A stretch of DNA of 13,329 nucleotides from Desulfovibrionaceae bacterium UBA6814 (lineage in GTDB: Bacteria; Desulfobacterota; Desulfovibrionia; Desulfovibrionales; Desulfovibrionaceae). The notes beneath the pieces are model-generated. The model was not told the DNA's origin and did not search any database. It saw only the letters and a program-made list of their open reading frames with translations. Position numbers and translations under genes: made by a program. Positions 1 through 6,902 of this stretch are shown in pieces (the first letter of the stretch is position 1; each line of letters begins with the position of its first letter). The stretch is taken from positions 10,903 through 24,231 of the forward strand of contig DKEU01000020.1 of the NCBI GenBank assembly GCA_002452635.1, in the 5' to 3' direction.

Positions 1-867
1 TTGGAGCGGCCCGCCGTGCTGGCCGGCCGGTCCTATCCCGCGGGCCGGGACCAGTTGGCCGGCTGGCTGGACGCGGTGCTGGCCTGCGCCGGGGACGGCG
101 CGCCGGGCGGTCCGGTGCGGGCCCTGGTGGCGCCGCACCTGGAGCCGGCCGTGGCCGCCCGGGTCTATGCCAGCGCCTATGCCGCGCTGCGCGGCGCGGC
201 CCCGCGCCGGGTGGTGGTGCTGGGGGTGGGGCACAGCCTGTACCCCGAGCTGGCGAGCCTCACGGCCAAGGATTTCATCACCCCCCTGGGCCGGATACCC
301 ACCGACCGGGACGCCGTGGCCCGACTGATCCGGGCGGCCGGGCCGGCGGCCGCGGCGGGCGACCTGGCCCACCGGGCCGAGCATTCGGTGGAGATCCAGA
401 CGGCCTTCCTGCAGCAGGTGCTGGCCCCGGGCTTTTCCCTGGTGCCCGTGCTCCTGGGGTCGGCAGCGGCCCTGCCCGAGTTCTCCCGGGCCGCGTTCCG
501 CGCCGTGGCCGGCCCCTTCCTGGCCGAGCTGGCCGCGCTCCTGGCCGAGGAGGGCACCCTGGCCGTGGCCGGGGTGGACCTGTGCCACATCGGCCCCAAG
601 TTCGGCCACGACCGGACCGCCAAGGATCTGGAGCAGGAGGCCCTGGCCCATGACATGGCCCTGCTCGATGCCGCCGCAGTCGGGGATGCCGGGGCCTTCT
701 GGGCCGAAGGGGCGCGGGTCCGGGACCGCTACCACGTGTGCGGGTTCCTGGCCCTGGCCGCGCTCCTGGAGGCCCTGCCCGGGGCGACGGGCAAGGTCCT
801 GGACCACTACCTCTGGCACGAGGAGCCCACCCGCTCGGCAGTGAGCTGCGCGGGCATGGTTTTCTAG
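1..867 (+). CDS. amrB: MEMO1-family protein (AmmeMemoRadiSam protein B type)
   Basis: This 288-residue protein belongs to the MEMO1 family, whose bacterial members are usually called AmmeMemoRadiSam system protein B. Family landmarks are all visible in order: an N-terminal RPAVLAGRSYP block, APHLEP with His46, GVGHSLY with His78, TPLGRIPTD near residue 94, HRAEHSVEIQ at 124-132, VAGVDLCHIG at 188-197, and Cys247 in HVCGFLAL. His46, His78 and Cys247 occupy the positions of the metal-binding His/His/Cys triad known from human MEMO1, so the metal site looks intact. The biochemical role of the bacterial proteins is not settled; they are often found beside a radical SAM protein and an AMMECR1 protein, and neither is visible here. 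The open frame begins with TTG at the window edge. The family N-terminus starts within a few residues of this point, so the gene is nearly or fully complete, but the true start could lie upstream. Confidence 0.88.
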   Translation: MERPAVLAGRSYPAGRDQLAGWLDAVLACAGDGAPGGPVRALVAPHLEPAVAARVYASAYAALRGAAPRRVVVLGVGHSLYPELASLTAKDFITPLGRIPTDRDAVARLIRAAGPAAAAGDLAHRAEHSVEIQTAFLQQVLAPGFSLVPVLLGSAAALPEFSRAAFRAVAGPFLAELAALLAEEGTLAVAGVDLCHIGPKFGHDRTAKDLEQEALAHDMALLDAAAVGDAGAFWAEGARVRDRYHVCGFLALAALLEALPGATGKVLDHYLWHEEPTRSAVSCAGMVF

Positions 868-885
868 GGCGTAGGACGGCGAGGC

Positions 886-904
886 GCCGGCCCGGCGGGC
901 CGGC
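886..904. terminator. GC-rich hairpin between convergent genes
   Basis: A perfect inverted repeat (GCCGGCCC, GGC loop, GGGCCGGC) sits 19 nt past the MEMO1-family stop and before the stop of the convergent small gene. It may act as a bidirectional terminator, but neither strand has a following T-run, so a purely intrinsic role is uncertain. Confidence 0.4.
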
Positions 905-966
905 GGGCGAGGGGATGCGGGGCGCGGGCGCAGCGCCGCCCGTGCCGGTCGGGCGTGAGCCCGGGG

Positions 967-1143
967 TCAGTCGTCCTGGTCCGGCTCGGCCGTGTCGTCT
1001 TCCGGCTCGGCCTCGCCGGTCTCCTGGTCCTCGGACTCGGGAGAGTTCTTTCGCTCCTGTTTGCGCTTGAGCTTTTCTTCCTTCTTCTTTTTCTTGGCCT
1101 CTTCCACGGCCCGTTTGGCTAGTCTGTAATTGGGCTTGGCCAC
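967..1143 (-). CDS. small lysine-rich, acidic-tailed conserved protein
   Basis: The open frame extends further upstream, but the best start is GTG at 1143, because an AGGAGG ribosome-binding site lies 4 nt before it and the protein then begins with the (V/M)AKPNYRLAKR block. From memory, very similar short proteins opening with KPNY and followed by a long run of Lys and Glu are widespread in proteobacteria and annotated as hypothetical. The 58-residue product is extremely polarised: residues 8-33 are basic and helical-looking (EEAKKKKKEEKLKRKQERK), while residues 34-58 are Ser/Glu/Asp-rich (SEDQETGEAEPEDDTAEPD). There is no signal peptide or membrane segment, so it is probably cytoplasmic. 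The charge pattern would suit nucleic-acid or ribosome contact, but that is only an inference. It is transcribed away from the giant RTX gene's 3' end by about 220 bp, with a terminator between, so it probably has its own promoter. Confidence 0.72.
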   Translation of the reverse strand: MAKPNYRLAKRAVEEAKKKKKEEKLKRKQERKNSPESEDQETGEAEPEDDTAEPDQDD

Positions 1144-1308
1144 CGCTCCTCCTGGATTGGTTTTGGCGCGGCCCGGGACTGGCCCGCGGCCGCGGCGCGG
1201 CAAAAGGCGCGTCATGCCGCCTGGTTGCGTCGGTGGCTCAATGCTATCCGGTTTCCCGGGCAAAGAGAAGGGAAAAAGCCGGCCGCCCCGGTCCGCGGCC
1301 GGGGCCCC

Positions 1309-1341
1309 AAAAAGAACGGGCCGGCCCCGGAGGGCCGGCCC
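1309..1341 (-). terminator. intrinsic terminator of the RTX protein gene
   Basis: Read on the minus strand, GGGCCGGCC pairs with GGCCGGCCC around a 6-nt loop (1318-1326 with 1333-1341) and is followed by GTTCTTTTT. It starts 22 nt past the stop of the large minus-strand gene. Stem, loop and T-run make this a convincing rho-independent terminator. Confidence 0.85.
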
Positions 1342-1363
1342 GGAAGGGACGCCGGAGGGCGCA

Positions 1364-4300
1364 CTACACCACGTGCAGGTCGGTGTTGACCAACTCGTCG
1401 CTGGTGGTCACGGTGGCCACGTATTCCACACCGCCGGCGGTACTGCCGTTCGAGTCGTAGATGATCTGGTCGCTGGTCGTGTCCCAGACCACGATGGGAC
1501 CGCTCCCGCTCACGCCGGTGGCGCCGTCGTAACTGGCGACCTGGAAGAACTTGTCCGCGTCCACCACGTGGTCGCTGTCCGTGTCCAGGCCGTTCAGTGA
1601 GCTTCCGAACAGGAACTTGTCTCCGTCGGCCCGGACGAAGGACAGGATCTTGTCCGCGTTGGCCGGGGTGGCGTCGAAGTCCGAGGAGGAGGAGAAGAAG
1701 TAGGTGTCCCCTCCGCTGCCGCCGTCCAGGGAGTCCGTGCCGGCCCCGCCGCTCAGGGTGTCGTTGCCGTTCATGCCCCAGAGGGTGTCGCTGTTCGCGG
1801 AGCCCATGATGGAGTCGTTGAACTGGGTGCCGACGACCCGGGTGAAGTTGCTCACCGTGTCGGTGTCGCCCCAGGGGTCGGTGAAGGCGCCGCTGGTCAG
1901 GGAGCCGACCACGCCCTGGTACCCGGCTCCGCTCCCGTCGCTGGAGAGGTCCGAGTAGTCCAGGACGCTGTTGCTGTTCATGGTGCCGGCGTCCAGTTGG
2001 TCGTCGCCCTGGCCGCCGATGATCCGGTCGAAGCCCGCGGAGGCGGAGCCGCCGTCGCCGCCGTGTATGTAGTCGTTCCCGTCGCCGCCGTACAGGGTGT
2101 CGTCGCCAAAGTCGCCGTAGATCTGGTCGTTGCCCGTGCCGCCGTAGATGGCGTCGTTGCCCGAACCGCCGTGCAGTTCGTCGTTGCCCTCCCAGCCCTG
2201 CAGGGTGTTGTGCGTGCTGTCGCCCATGATGGAGTCGTCGTACTGGGACCCTGCCACGTTCTCGATGTTGAAGAGCTTGTCGACGTAGCCGCCGATGCTG
2301 TCGTTGGCCTGGTAGTTGGCCAGGTCGATGGTCATGCCGCCGTGGGCGTAGTTGTGGTAGGATACCCAGTCCGGCCCCTCGCCGGCCGGGCCGCCGTCCA
2401 GGGTGTCGTTGCCGTCGCCGCCCACCATCCAGTCTTCGCCGCTGCCGCCGTACATGTTGTCGTTGCCCGCGTCGCCGTACATCCAGTCGTTGCCGTCGCC
2501 GCCGTCCAGGGAGTCGGCTCCGTCGCCGCCCACCAGGCTGTCGTGCCCGCCCAGTCCGGCCATGGTGTCGGCCCCGCCCAGGCCGGAGAGCAGGTTGGCG
2601 TTGGCGTCGCCCGCGAGCGAATCGCCCCAGTTCTCCGACCCCAGGAGGTTCTCGAAGTGGACCAGGGTGTCCTGGCCGTCCGCACCCGTGGCCAATCCCG
2701 AGGTCAGGCTCACGGTGACCCCGCCCGAGGCCCACTTGTAGCTGGCGGTATCGTTGCCGCCCAGGCCGTCCAGGTAGTCGTTGCCCTGCCGGCCGCGGAT
2801 GTCGTTGTCCCCGTCGTCGCCGTAGAGGGTGTCGTCGTACTTGGAGCCCTCGATGTTCTCCACGTTGTAGATCATGTCGTTGCCGTCGGGCCCGTAGGAC
2901 GAGTGGGCCGCCAGGATCACCACCACCGCGCTGTCGGCGTTGTAGTAGGACACCCGGTCCTGGCCCGCGCCGCCGTCTATCCAGTCGTTGCCGCCCCGGC
3001 CGCGGAACAGGTTCTCCCCGCTGTTGCCCAGCAGGGTGTCGTCGTAGCTCGACCCCTCCAGGTCCTCGATGCCCACCAGGGAGTCCGTGCCCTCGCCGTA
3101 GGCCTTGCCCGTGGCCAGGTTCACGCTGACCCCCTGCTCGGCCCAGCGGAAGGAGGCCATGTCTTCGCCCGCGCCGCCGATCAGGGTGTCGTTTCCGGCG
3201 CGGCCGCGCAGGTAGTTGTCCGCCGAGTCGCCCATCAGGCAGTCGGCGTAGGCCGAGCCCTCGACCTCGCTGAAATTGACCAGGCTGTCGTTGCCCGCCG
3301 CGCCGGTGGCCGTGCCTGCGGCCAGGTTCACCGTGACCGAGCCCGAGGCGTGGCGGTAGTACACCCGGCTGTTGGCGCCGGACTGCCCCACCAGGGTGTC
3401 GTCCCCGCCCCCGCCCTCCAGGGCGCTCCAGATGTTGGAGGCCGCCACCATGGAGTCCGCGTATTCCGAGCCGCGGACCATCTCCATCTCGTAGAGGTAG
3501 TCCTCGGTGTTCCCGGGTTTCCAGGCCCAGCCCGCGTCAAGGTTCACGGTCACCGGGCCGGTCATGTCCTGGTAGGACAACTGGTCGTCGCCGTTGCCGC
3601 CGTAGTAGGTGTCGTAGCCCGCGGTGGCCTTGAAGAAGTCGTCCCCGCCCTGGCCGGTGAGGGTGTTGTCCCCGGAGTTGCCGATGAGGGTGTCGGCGTA
3701 GTCCGTTCCCCGGGCGTTCTCGAAGTTGAGCAGGGTGTCGTTGCCGCTGCCCCCGGAGGCCCGCCCGGTGGTGAGGTTCACGGTGACGCCGCTGGTGGAG
3801 GAGTAGGCGTAGTCGGCGGTGTCCCTGCCCCCGCGGCCGTCCAGGTAGTCGTCGCCGCGCCGGCCCCGGATCATGTTGTCCCCGGAGTCGCCGTACAGGG
3901 TGTCGTTGTACTGGGAGCCGAAGAGGTCCTCGATGCCGGAGATGGTGTCCTGGCCGTCCGCGCCCCAGGACCGGCCCGCGGCCAGGTCCACGGTCACCGA
4001 GCCCGAGGCGTGGGAGTAGTTGATCATGTCGTGGTTCGCGGAGCCGCCGGTCACCTTGTCGTTGCCCAGGCCCGGGGTGAAGTACATGTTGACGGTCCCG
4101 CCGGTGAACACGTCGTCGTAGTCGGAGCCGGCCACGGAGACGACATTGTACAGCGAGTCCGTGCCCGCCGCCCCGGTGACCTGGCCGCTCATGCCGGTCA
4201 TGGTCACGGTGACCGCGCCGGCGGCGGAGGAGTAGTCCACCTCCAGGTCGCCGCCGTGGCCGACGAAGGTGTCGTTGCCCAGGCCGCCGATGAAGAGCTG

Positions 4301-6709
4301 CCAAACGTCGTAATTGGCGGTGGCGGCCTCCAGGTAGTCGTTGTAGTCCGAGCCGATGACCCCCTCGATGCCGTACAGGGTGTCGGTGGCGTACCCGGTG
4401 GTCTTGCCGTAGTAGGTGTTGTAGTCCAGGTTCACCACCACCGCGGACGTGGCGTGGGCGTACGACACCATGTCCATCTCTTCGCTCTCGCCCGAAGTCC
4501 AGCCGCCCTCCAGGGTGTTGCTGCCCGCGCCGCCCTCCAGGGTGTCGTTGCCGCCGCCGCCCTGCAGGTAGTTGTTCTCGGCGCCGCCCCGTATGGAGTC
4601 GGCGGAGTCCGTGCCCTTGACCGCCTCGAAGCCGGACAGGGTGTCGGTGTAGGCCCCGTGGTAGGCGCGGCCCGCGACCAGGTCCACGGTCACTGCCGTG
4701 TCCACCTCGTCGTAGGCCAGGGTGTCGTATCCGCCGCCGCCCACCAGGGAGTTGTTGCCGTCGCCGCCGTCTATGCGGTTGTTGCCCGAGGTGCCCACCA
4801 GGGTGTCGGCGTAGCGGGAGCCCTCCACGTATTCGATGGACACCAGGGTGTCGTTGCCGTCGGCCCCCCAGGCCCGGCCCGCGGCCAGGTCCACGGTCAC
4901 CGACCCGGACGCCTGGTCGTAACTGACCTCGTCGGAGTAGATGGCGTTGCCCACGATGGAGTCGTTCCCGCGCATGCCCATGAACCAGTTGTGGTTGTTG
5001 GACGTGCTGCCCACCAGGGTGTCGTCGTACTTCGAGCCGGAAACGTCGGAGATGCCCACCAGGGAGTCGGTGCCGTCCCCGCCGTAGGCGACGCCCGCGC
5101 CGAGGTCCACGAAGACGCCCGAGGACGCGGAGAAATAGGAAACCTCGTACCAGGGCGTGACCCCGTAGAGGGTGTTCTGCCCGTAGTGGCCCACGATGGT
5201 GTCGTTGCCAGCGCCGCCGTTGAACCAGTTGGACTCGTAGGGGTTGCCGTACAGGGAGTCGGCGTAGTCCGTGCCGATCACGCCCTCCACGTAGGCCAGG
5301 GTGTCGGCGCCTTCCCCGCCGGTGGCGATGCCGGTCAAGAGGTTCACGGTCACGGCCGAGGTGGAGTTCCAGTAGACGGCCACGTCCTCGACTTCGTCGA
5401 AGTTGTCCCGCTGCACCGGGGAATTGCCCTCGCCGCCGTGCAACAGGTCGTTGCCCGTCCCGCCGATGAGCACGTCGTTGCCGTAGCCGCCGAACAGGGC
5501 GTCGTTGCCGCTGCCGCCGTCCAGGGTGTCGTTGCCCGCCCCGCCGTAAGCCACGTCGTTGCCGGCGTACATGGAGATGTAATCGTTGGTCGAGCCGCCG
5601 TAGCTCGTGTCGTCCCCGGCCATGACCGTGGCCGGGTCCGGGGTGGGCTCTTCGTACGGCGTCCTGTCGTCGAGTACTGGTTCGGGTTCTGGTTCTGGTT
5701 CGGGGCCGGTGATGATGACTTCGCCGCCATCCCCTTCCTCGTCGCCCCCCGTGTCGATCAGGCCCGCGCCCAAATCCGCGCCCGCGCCCGCGCCGAATCC
5801 CGCGCCCACGCTCAGGTCTATGCCCGCGGCCGCGAGTCCGGCCTCGAAGTTGCTGACCACGGTCTGGGTGAAGCCCTGGTTCTCGAGATCGTCGCCCTGG
5901 TCGCCCTCGCCTTTGCCCTCGCCCTCGCCGGCGAGTTCGTCGCCTTCACCCTCGCCTTCACCCTCGCCCTCACCGGCGAGTTCGTCTCCCTCTCCCTCTC
6001 CCTCGCCTTCTCCTTCGCCCTCTCCTTCAGCTTCTCCTTCACCCTCGGCCTGCTCGCCTTCGCCCTCGCCCTCACCTTCGTCCTGGCCCTCGTCGCCCGT
6101 GGGCGGTGGCTCCACCGGGATGGTGGTGATGGGCGCGACCTCCTGGAACTGCTGGGCTTCCTGGGGAGAGTAGGGGCGCGGCGTGCCCAGGGTGCCGTCC
6201 GGGGCCACGTCGAGCATGACCCCGGCCTGGGTGATGAATCGGACCCCCTGGGGGGTGGAGATGACCAGGTCCTGGTTGTCGTACTGGAAGATGCCGTACT
6301 TTTCGCTGCCGTCCGGGGCGATGTCGAAGTCCACGCCCGTGCCGCGGATGCCGATGGTGGCCAGGGGGGTCTGGAGCTTGACCCCGTCGGGGTTGCCCTT
6401 GGCGATCTCGCCCGTGACCGTGCGGAAGGTGCCCTGGGCCAGGTTCAGCAGCATGTTGGAGGCCGACTTGGCCGCCGGGTCGAACACGTAGGAATCTACG
6501 GTCATCTTGGCGGACGGCCCCTGGGAGAAGACCGAATGGTCGACGAACTGGATCTCCAGGGTGCTGCCCGGACCGGTGGCGACGACGTCCTTGGCGTATA
6601 TCGGGCTGCCCACCTCCAGGGTGCGGCCGCCCGCATCGGATTCAGCCGTGACCTGTCCCTGCAGAGCGACGACTTTGCCAATGGGTTCGTGGGGTATCTG
6701 GTCGGGCAT
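1364..6709 (-). CDS. giant FecR-domain RTX calcium-binding exoprotein, probably type I secreted
   Basis: The 1781-residue product opens without a signal peptide. Residues ~8-160 are a FecR-like domain (IGKVVALQGQVTA, GSPIYAKDVVATG, NLAQGTFRTVTGEIAKGNP, TPLATIGIRGTGVDF). A Gly-Glu/Asp linker covers ~205-275. From ~370 to ~1675 come about 15 modules of 80-100 residues. Each has a beta-rich half (VTVNLxxGxAxG, then DTLxxxExVxGSxYxDTLxG) and RTX nonapeptides of the GGxGNDTLxGG type, which bind calcium in known proteins. The last ~105 residues (KILSFVRADGDKFLFG to NTDLHVV) resemble the C-terminal region of type I secreted RTX proteins. Together this predicts a calcium-folded extracellular adhesin or matrix protein. 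Related FecR/RTX giants are known from Desulfovibrio, where type I secreted proteins are linked to biofilm. No transporter, LapG or LapD gene is in the window. The ATG at 6709 has AAGGAG five bases upstream. An enzymatic C-terminal domain was not seen. Confidence 0.9.
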   Translation of the reverse strand: MPDQIPHEPIGKVVALQGQVTAESDAGGRTLEVGSPIYAKDVVATGPGSTLEIQFVDHSVFSQGPSAKMTVDSYVFDPAAKSASNMLLNLAQGTFRTVTGEIAKGNPDGVKLQTPLATIGIRGTGVDFDIAPDGSEKYGIFQYDNQDLVISTPQGVRFITQAGVMLDVAPDGTLGTPRPYSPQEAQQFQEVAPITTIPVEPPPTGDEGQDEGEGEGEGEQAEGEGEAEGEGEGEGEGEGEGDELAGEGEGEGEGEGDELAGEGEGKGEGDQGDDLENQGFTQTVVSNFEAGLAAAGIDLSVGAGFGAGAGADLGAGLIDTGGDEEGDGGEVIITGPEPEPEPEPVLDDRTPYEEPTPDPATVMAGDDTSYGGSTNDYISMYAGNDVAYGGAGNDTLDGGSGNDALFGGYGNDVLIGGTGNDLLHGGEGNSPVQRDNFDEVEDVAVYWNSTSAVTVNLLTGIATGGEGADTLAYVEGVIGTDYADSLYGNPYESNWFNGGAGNDTIVGHYGQNTLYGVTPWYEVSYFSASSGVFVDLGAGVAYGGDGTDSLVGISDVSGSKYDDTLVGSTSNNHNWFMGMRGNDSIVGNAIYSDEVSYDQASGSVTVDLAAGRAWGADGNDTLVSIEYVEGSRYADTLVGTSGNNRIDGGDGNNSLVGGGGYDTLAYDEVDTAVTVDLVAGRAYHGAYTDTLSGFEAVKGTDSADSIRGGAENNYLQGGGGNDTLEGGAGSNTLEGGWTSGESEEMDMVSYAHATSAVVVNLDYNTYYGKTTGYATDTLYGIEGVIGSDYNDYLEAATANYDVWQLFIGGLGNDTFVGHGGDLEVDYSSAAGAVTVTMTGMSGQVTGAAGTDSLYNVVSVAGSDYDDVFTGGTVNMYFTPGLGNDKVTGGSANHDMINYSHASGSVTVDLAAGRSWGADGQDTISGIEDLFGSQYNDTLYGDSGDNMIRGRRGDDYLDGRGGRDTADYAYSSTSGVTVNLTTGRASGGSGNDTLLNFENARGTDYADTLIGNSGDNTLTGQGGDDFFKATAGYDTYYGGNGDDQLSYQDMTGPVTVNLDAGWAWKPGNTEDYLYEMEMVRGSEYADSMVAASNIWSALEGGGGDDTLVGQSGANSRVYYRHASGSVTVNLAAGTATGAAGNDSLVNFSEVEGSAYADCLMGDSADNYLRGRAGNDTLIGGAGEDMASFRWAEQGVSVNLATGKAYGEGTDSLVGIEDLEGSSYDDTLLGNSGENLFRGRGGNDWIDGGAGQDRVSYYNADSAVVVILAAHSSYGPDGNDMIYNVENIEGSKYDDTLYGDDGDNDIRGRQGNDYLDGLGGNDTASYKWASGGVTVSLTSGLATGADGQDTLVHFENLLGSENWGDSLAGDANANLLSGLGGADTMAGLGGHDSLVGGDGADSLDGGDGNDWMYGDAGNDNMYGGSGEDWMVGGDGNDTLDGGPAGEGPDWVSYHNYAHGGMTIDLANYQANDSIGGYVDKLFNIENVAGSQYDDSIMGDSTHNTLQGWEGNDELHGGSGNDAIYGGTGNDQIYGDFGDDTLYGGDGNDYIHGGDGGSASAGFDRIIGGQGDDQLDAGTMNSNSVLDYSDLSSDGSGAGYQGVVGSLTSGAFTDPWGDTDTVSNFTRVVGTQFNDSIMGSANSDTLWGMNGNDTLSGGAGTDSLDGGSGGDTYFFSSSSDFDATPANADKILSFVRADGDKFLFGSSLNGLDTDSDHVVDADKFFQVASYDGATGVSGSGPIVVWDTTSDQIIYDSNGSTAGGVEYVATVTTSDELVNTDLHVV
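1690..5600 (-). repeat. tandem diverged RTX modules inside the giant gene
   Basis: Roughly fifteen copies of an 80-100-residue unit are encoded here, recognisable by a VxVNL or VxVDL strand followed by GxDxL, an ExVxGSxYxDTLxG turn and one to several GGxGNDxLxGG calcium-binding loops. Copies differ in loop number and in conserved letters, so they are old duplications rather than recent perfect repeats. At the DNA level short blocks around AGGGTGTCGTTGCC (plus strand) recur many times. The regularity and the high GC content also create very long open frames on the opposite strand. Confidence 0.88.
5886..6090 (-). repeat. Gly-Glu codon microsatellite and minisatellite (linker)
   Basis: A near-pure purine tract on the coding strand encodes alternating Gly and Glu between the FecR-like head and the RTX array. 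A block encoding GDELAGEGEGEGEGE is duplicated; its core CCGGCGAGTTCGTC on the plus strand occurs at 5928-5941 and 5973-5986, 45 bp apart. Units are whole codons, so slippage would change linker length and keep the frame. The acidic linker may bind cations or act as a flexible stalk. Confidence 0.85.
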
Positions 6710-6765
6710 GAGTGCTCCTTGGACCGTGAGTGGCGGGTGCTCTCGGATGGTAAAGAATTATCTAG

Positions 6766-6794
6766 TATTTACCTAAGATGGAAAAGGAAGGCAA
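6766..6794 (-). promoter_or_regulatory. sigma-70-type promoter of the RTX gene
   Basis: On the minus strand TTGCCT (6794-6789) is separated by exactly 17 nt from TAAATA (6771-6766). This predicts transcription starting near 6759 and a leader of about 50 nt before the ATG at 6709. It lies in the most AT-rich part of the divergent gap. Confidence 0.5.
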
Positions 6795-6812
6795 GAGGAT
6801 GAGAAACCTCTT
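6793..6812. promoter_or_regulatory. candidate operator dyad in the divergent promoter region
   Basis: AAGAGG, an 8-nt spacer and CCTCTT form a perfect dyad of operator size. It overlaps the -35 box proposed for the RTX gene by 2 bp and lies 14 bp upstream of the -35 proposed for the plus-strand gene, so one regulator bound here could affect both. A second small inverted repeat, GAGAA-N5-TTCTC at 6801-6815, overlaps it. Confidence 0.35.
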
Positions 6813-6826
6813 CTCGGAAAAGGAGT

Positions 6827-6853
6827 TTGCATATGTGCTGGTGATGGTATAAA
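6827..6853 (+). promoter_or_regulatory. sigma-70-type promoter of the propeller/PKD protein
   Basis: TTGCAT (6827-6832) and TATAAA (6848-6853) are 15 nt apart; shifting to TTTGCA gives 16 nt. The predicted start near 6860 leaves a leader of about 43 nt. The -10 box is good but the spacing is short. Confidence 0.45.
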
Positions 6854-6902
6854 AGCGCCACGGGGTTGTTCTTTCCTAACTCACTACACCGGGGTTGGGC
6901 GT

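Noticed and set aside
1212..2735. A 507-codon minus-strand frame overlapping the end of the RTX gene
   Set aside because: It is an Arg/Gly/Pro-rich off-frame shadow of the RTX repeats and runs through the terminator.
1690..5600. Regular repeats that could suggest a CRISPR array
   Set aside because: The repeats encode RTX protein modules, are diverged and lack uniform spacers.
1997..6802. A 1601-codon open frame on the plus strand opposite the RTX gene
   Set aside because: It is a mirror of the RTX array: high-GC third positions and Gly/Asp/Asn codons give almost no stops in the complementary frame. The product is a monotone VVxxAAV pattern with no domain, and the RTX frame is clearly the real one.
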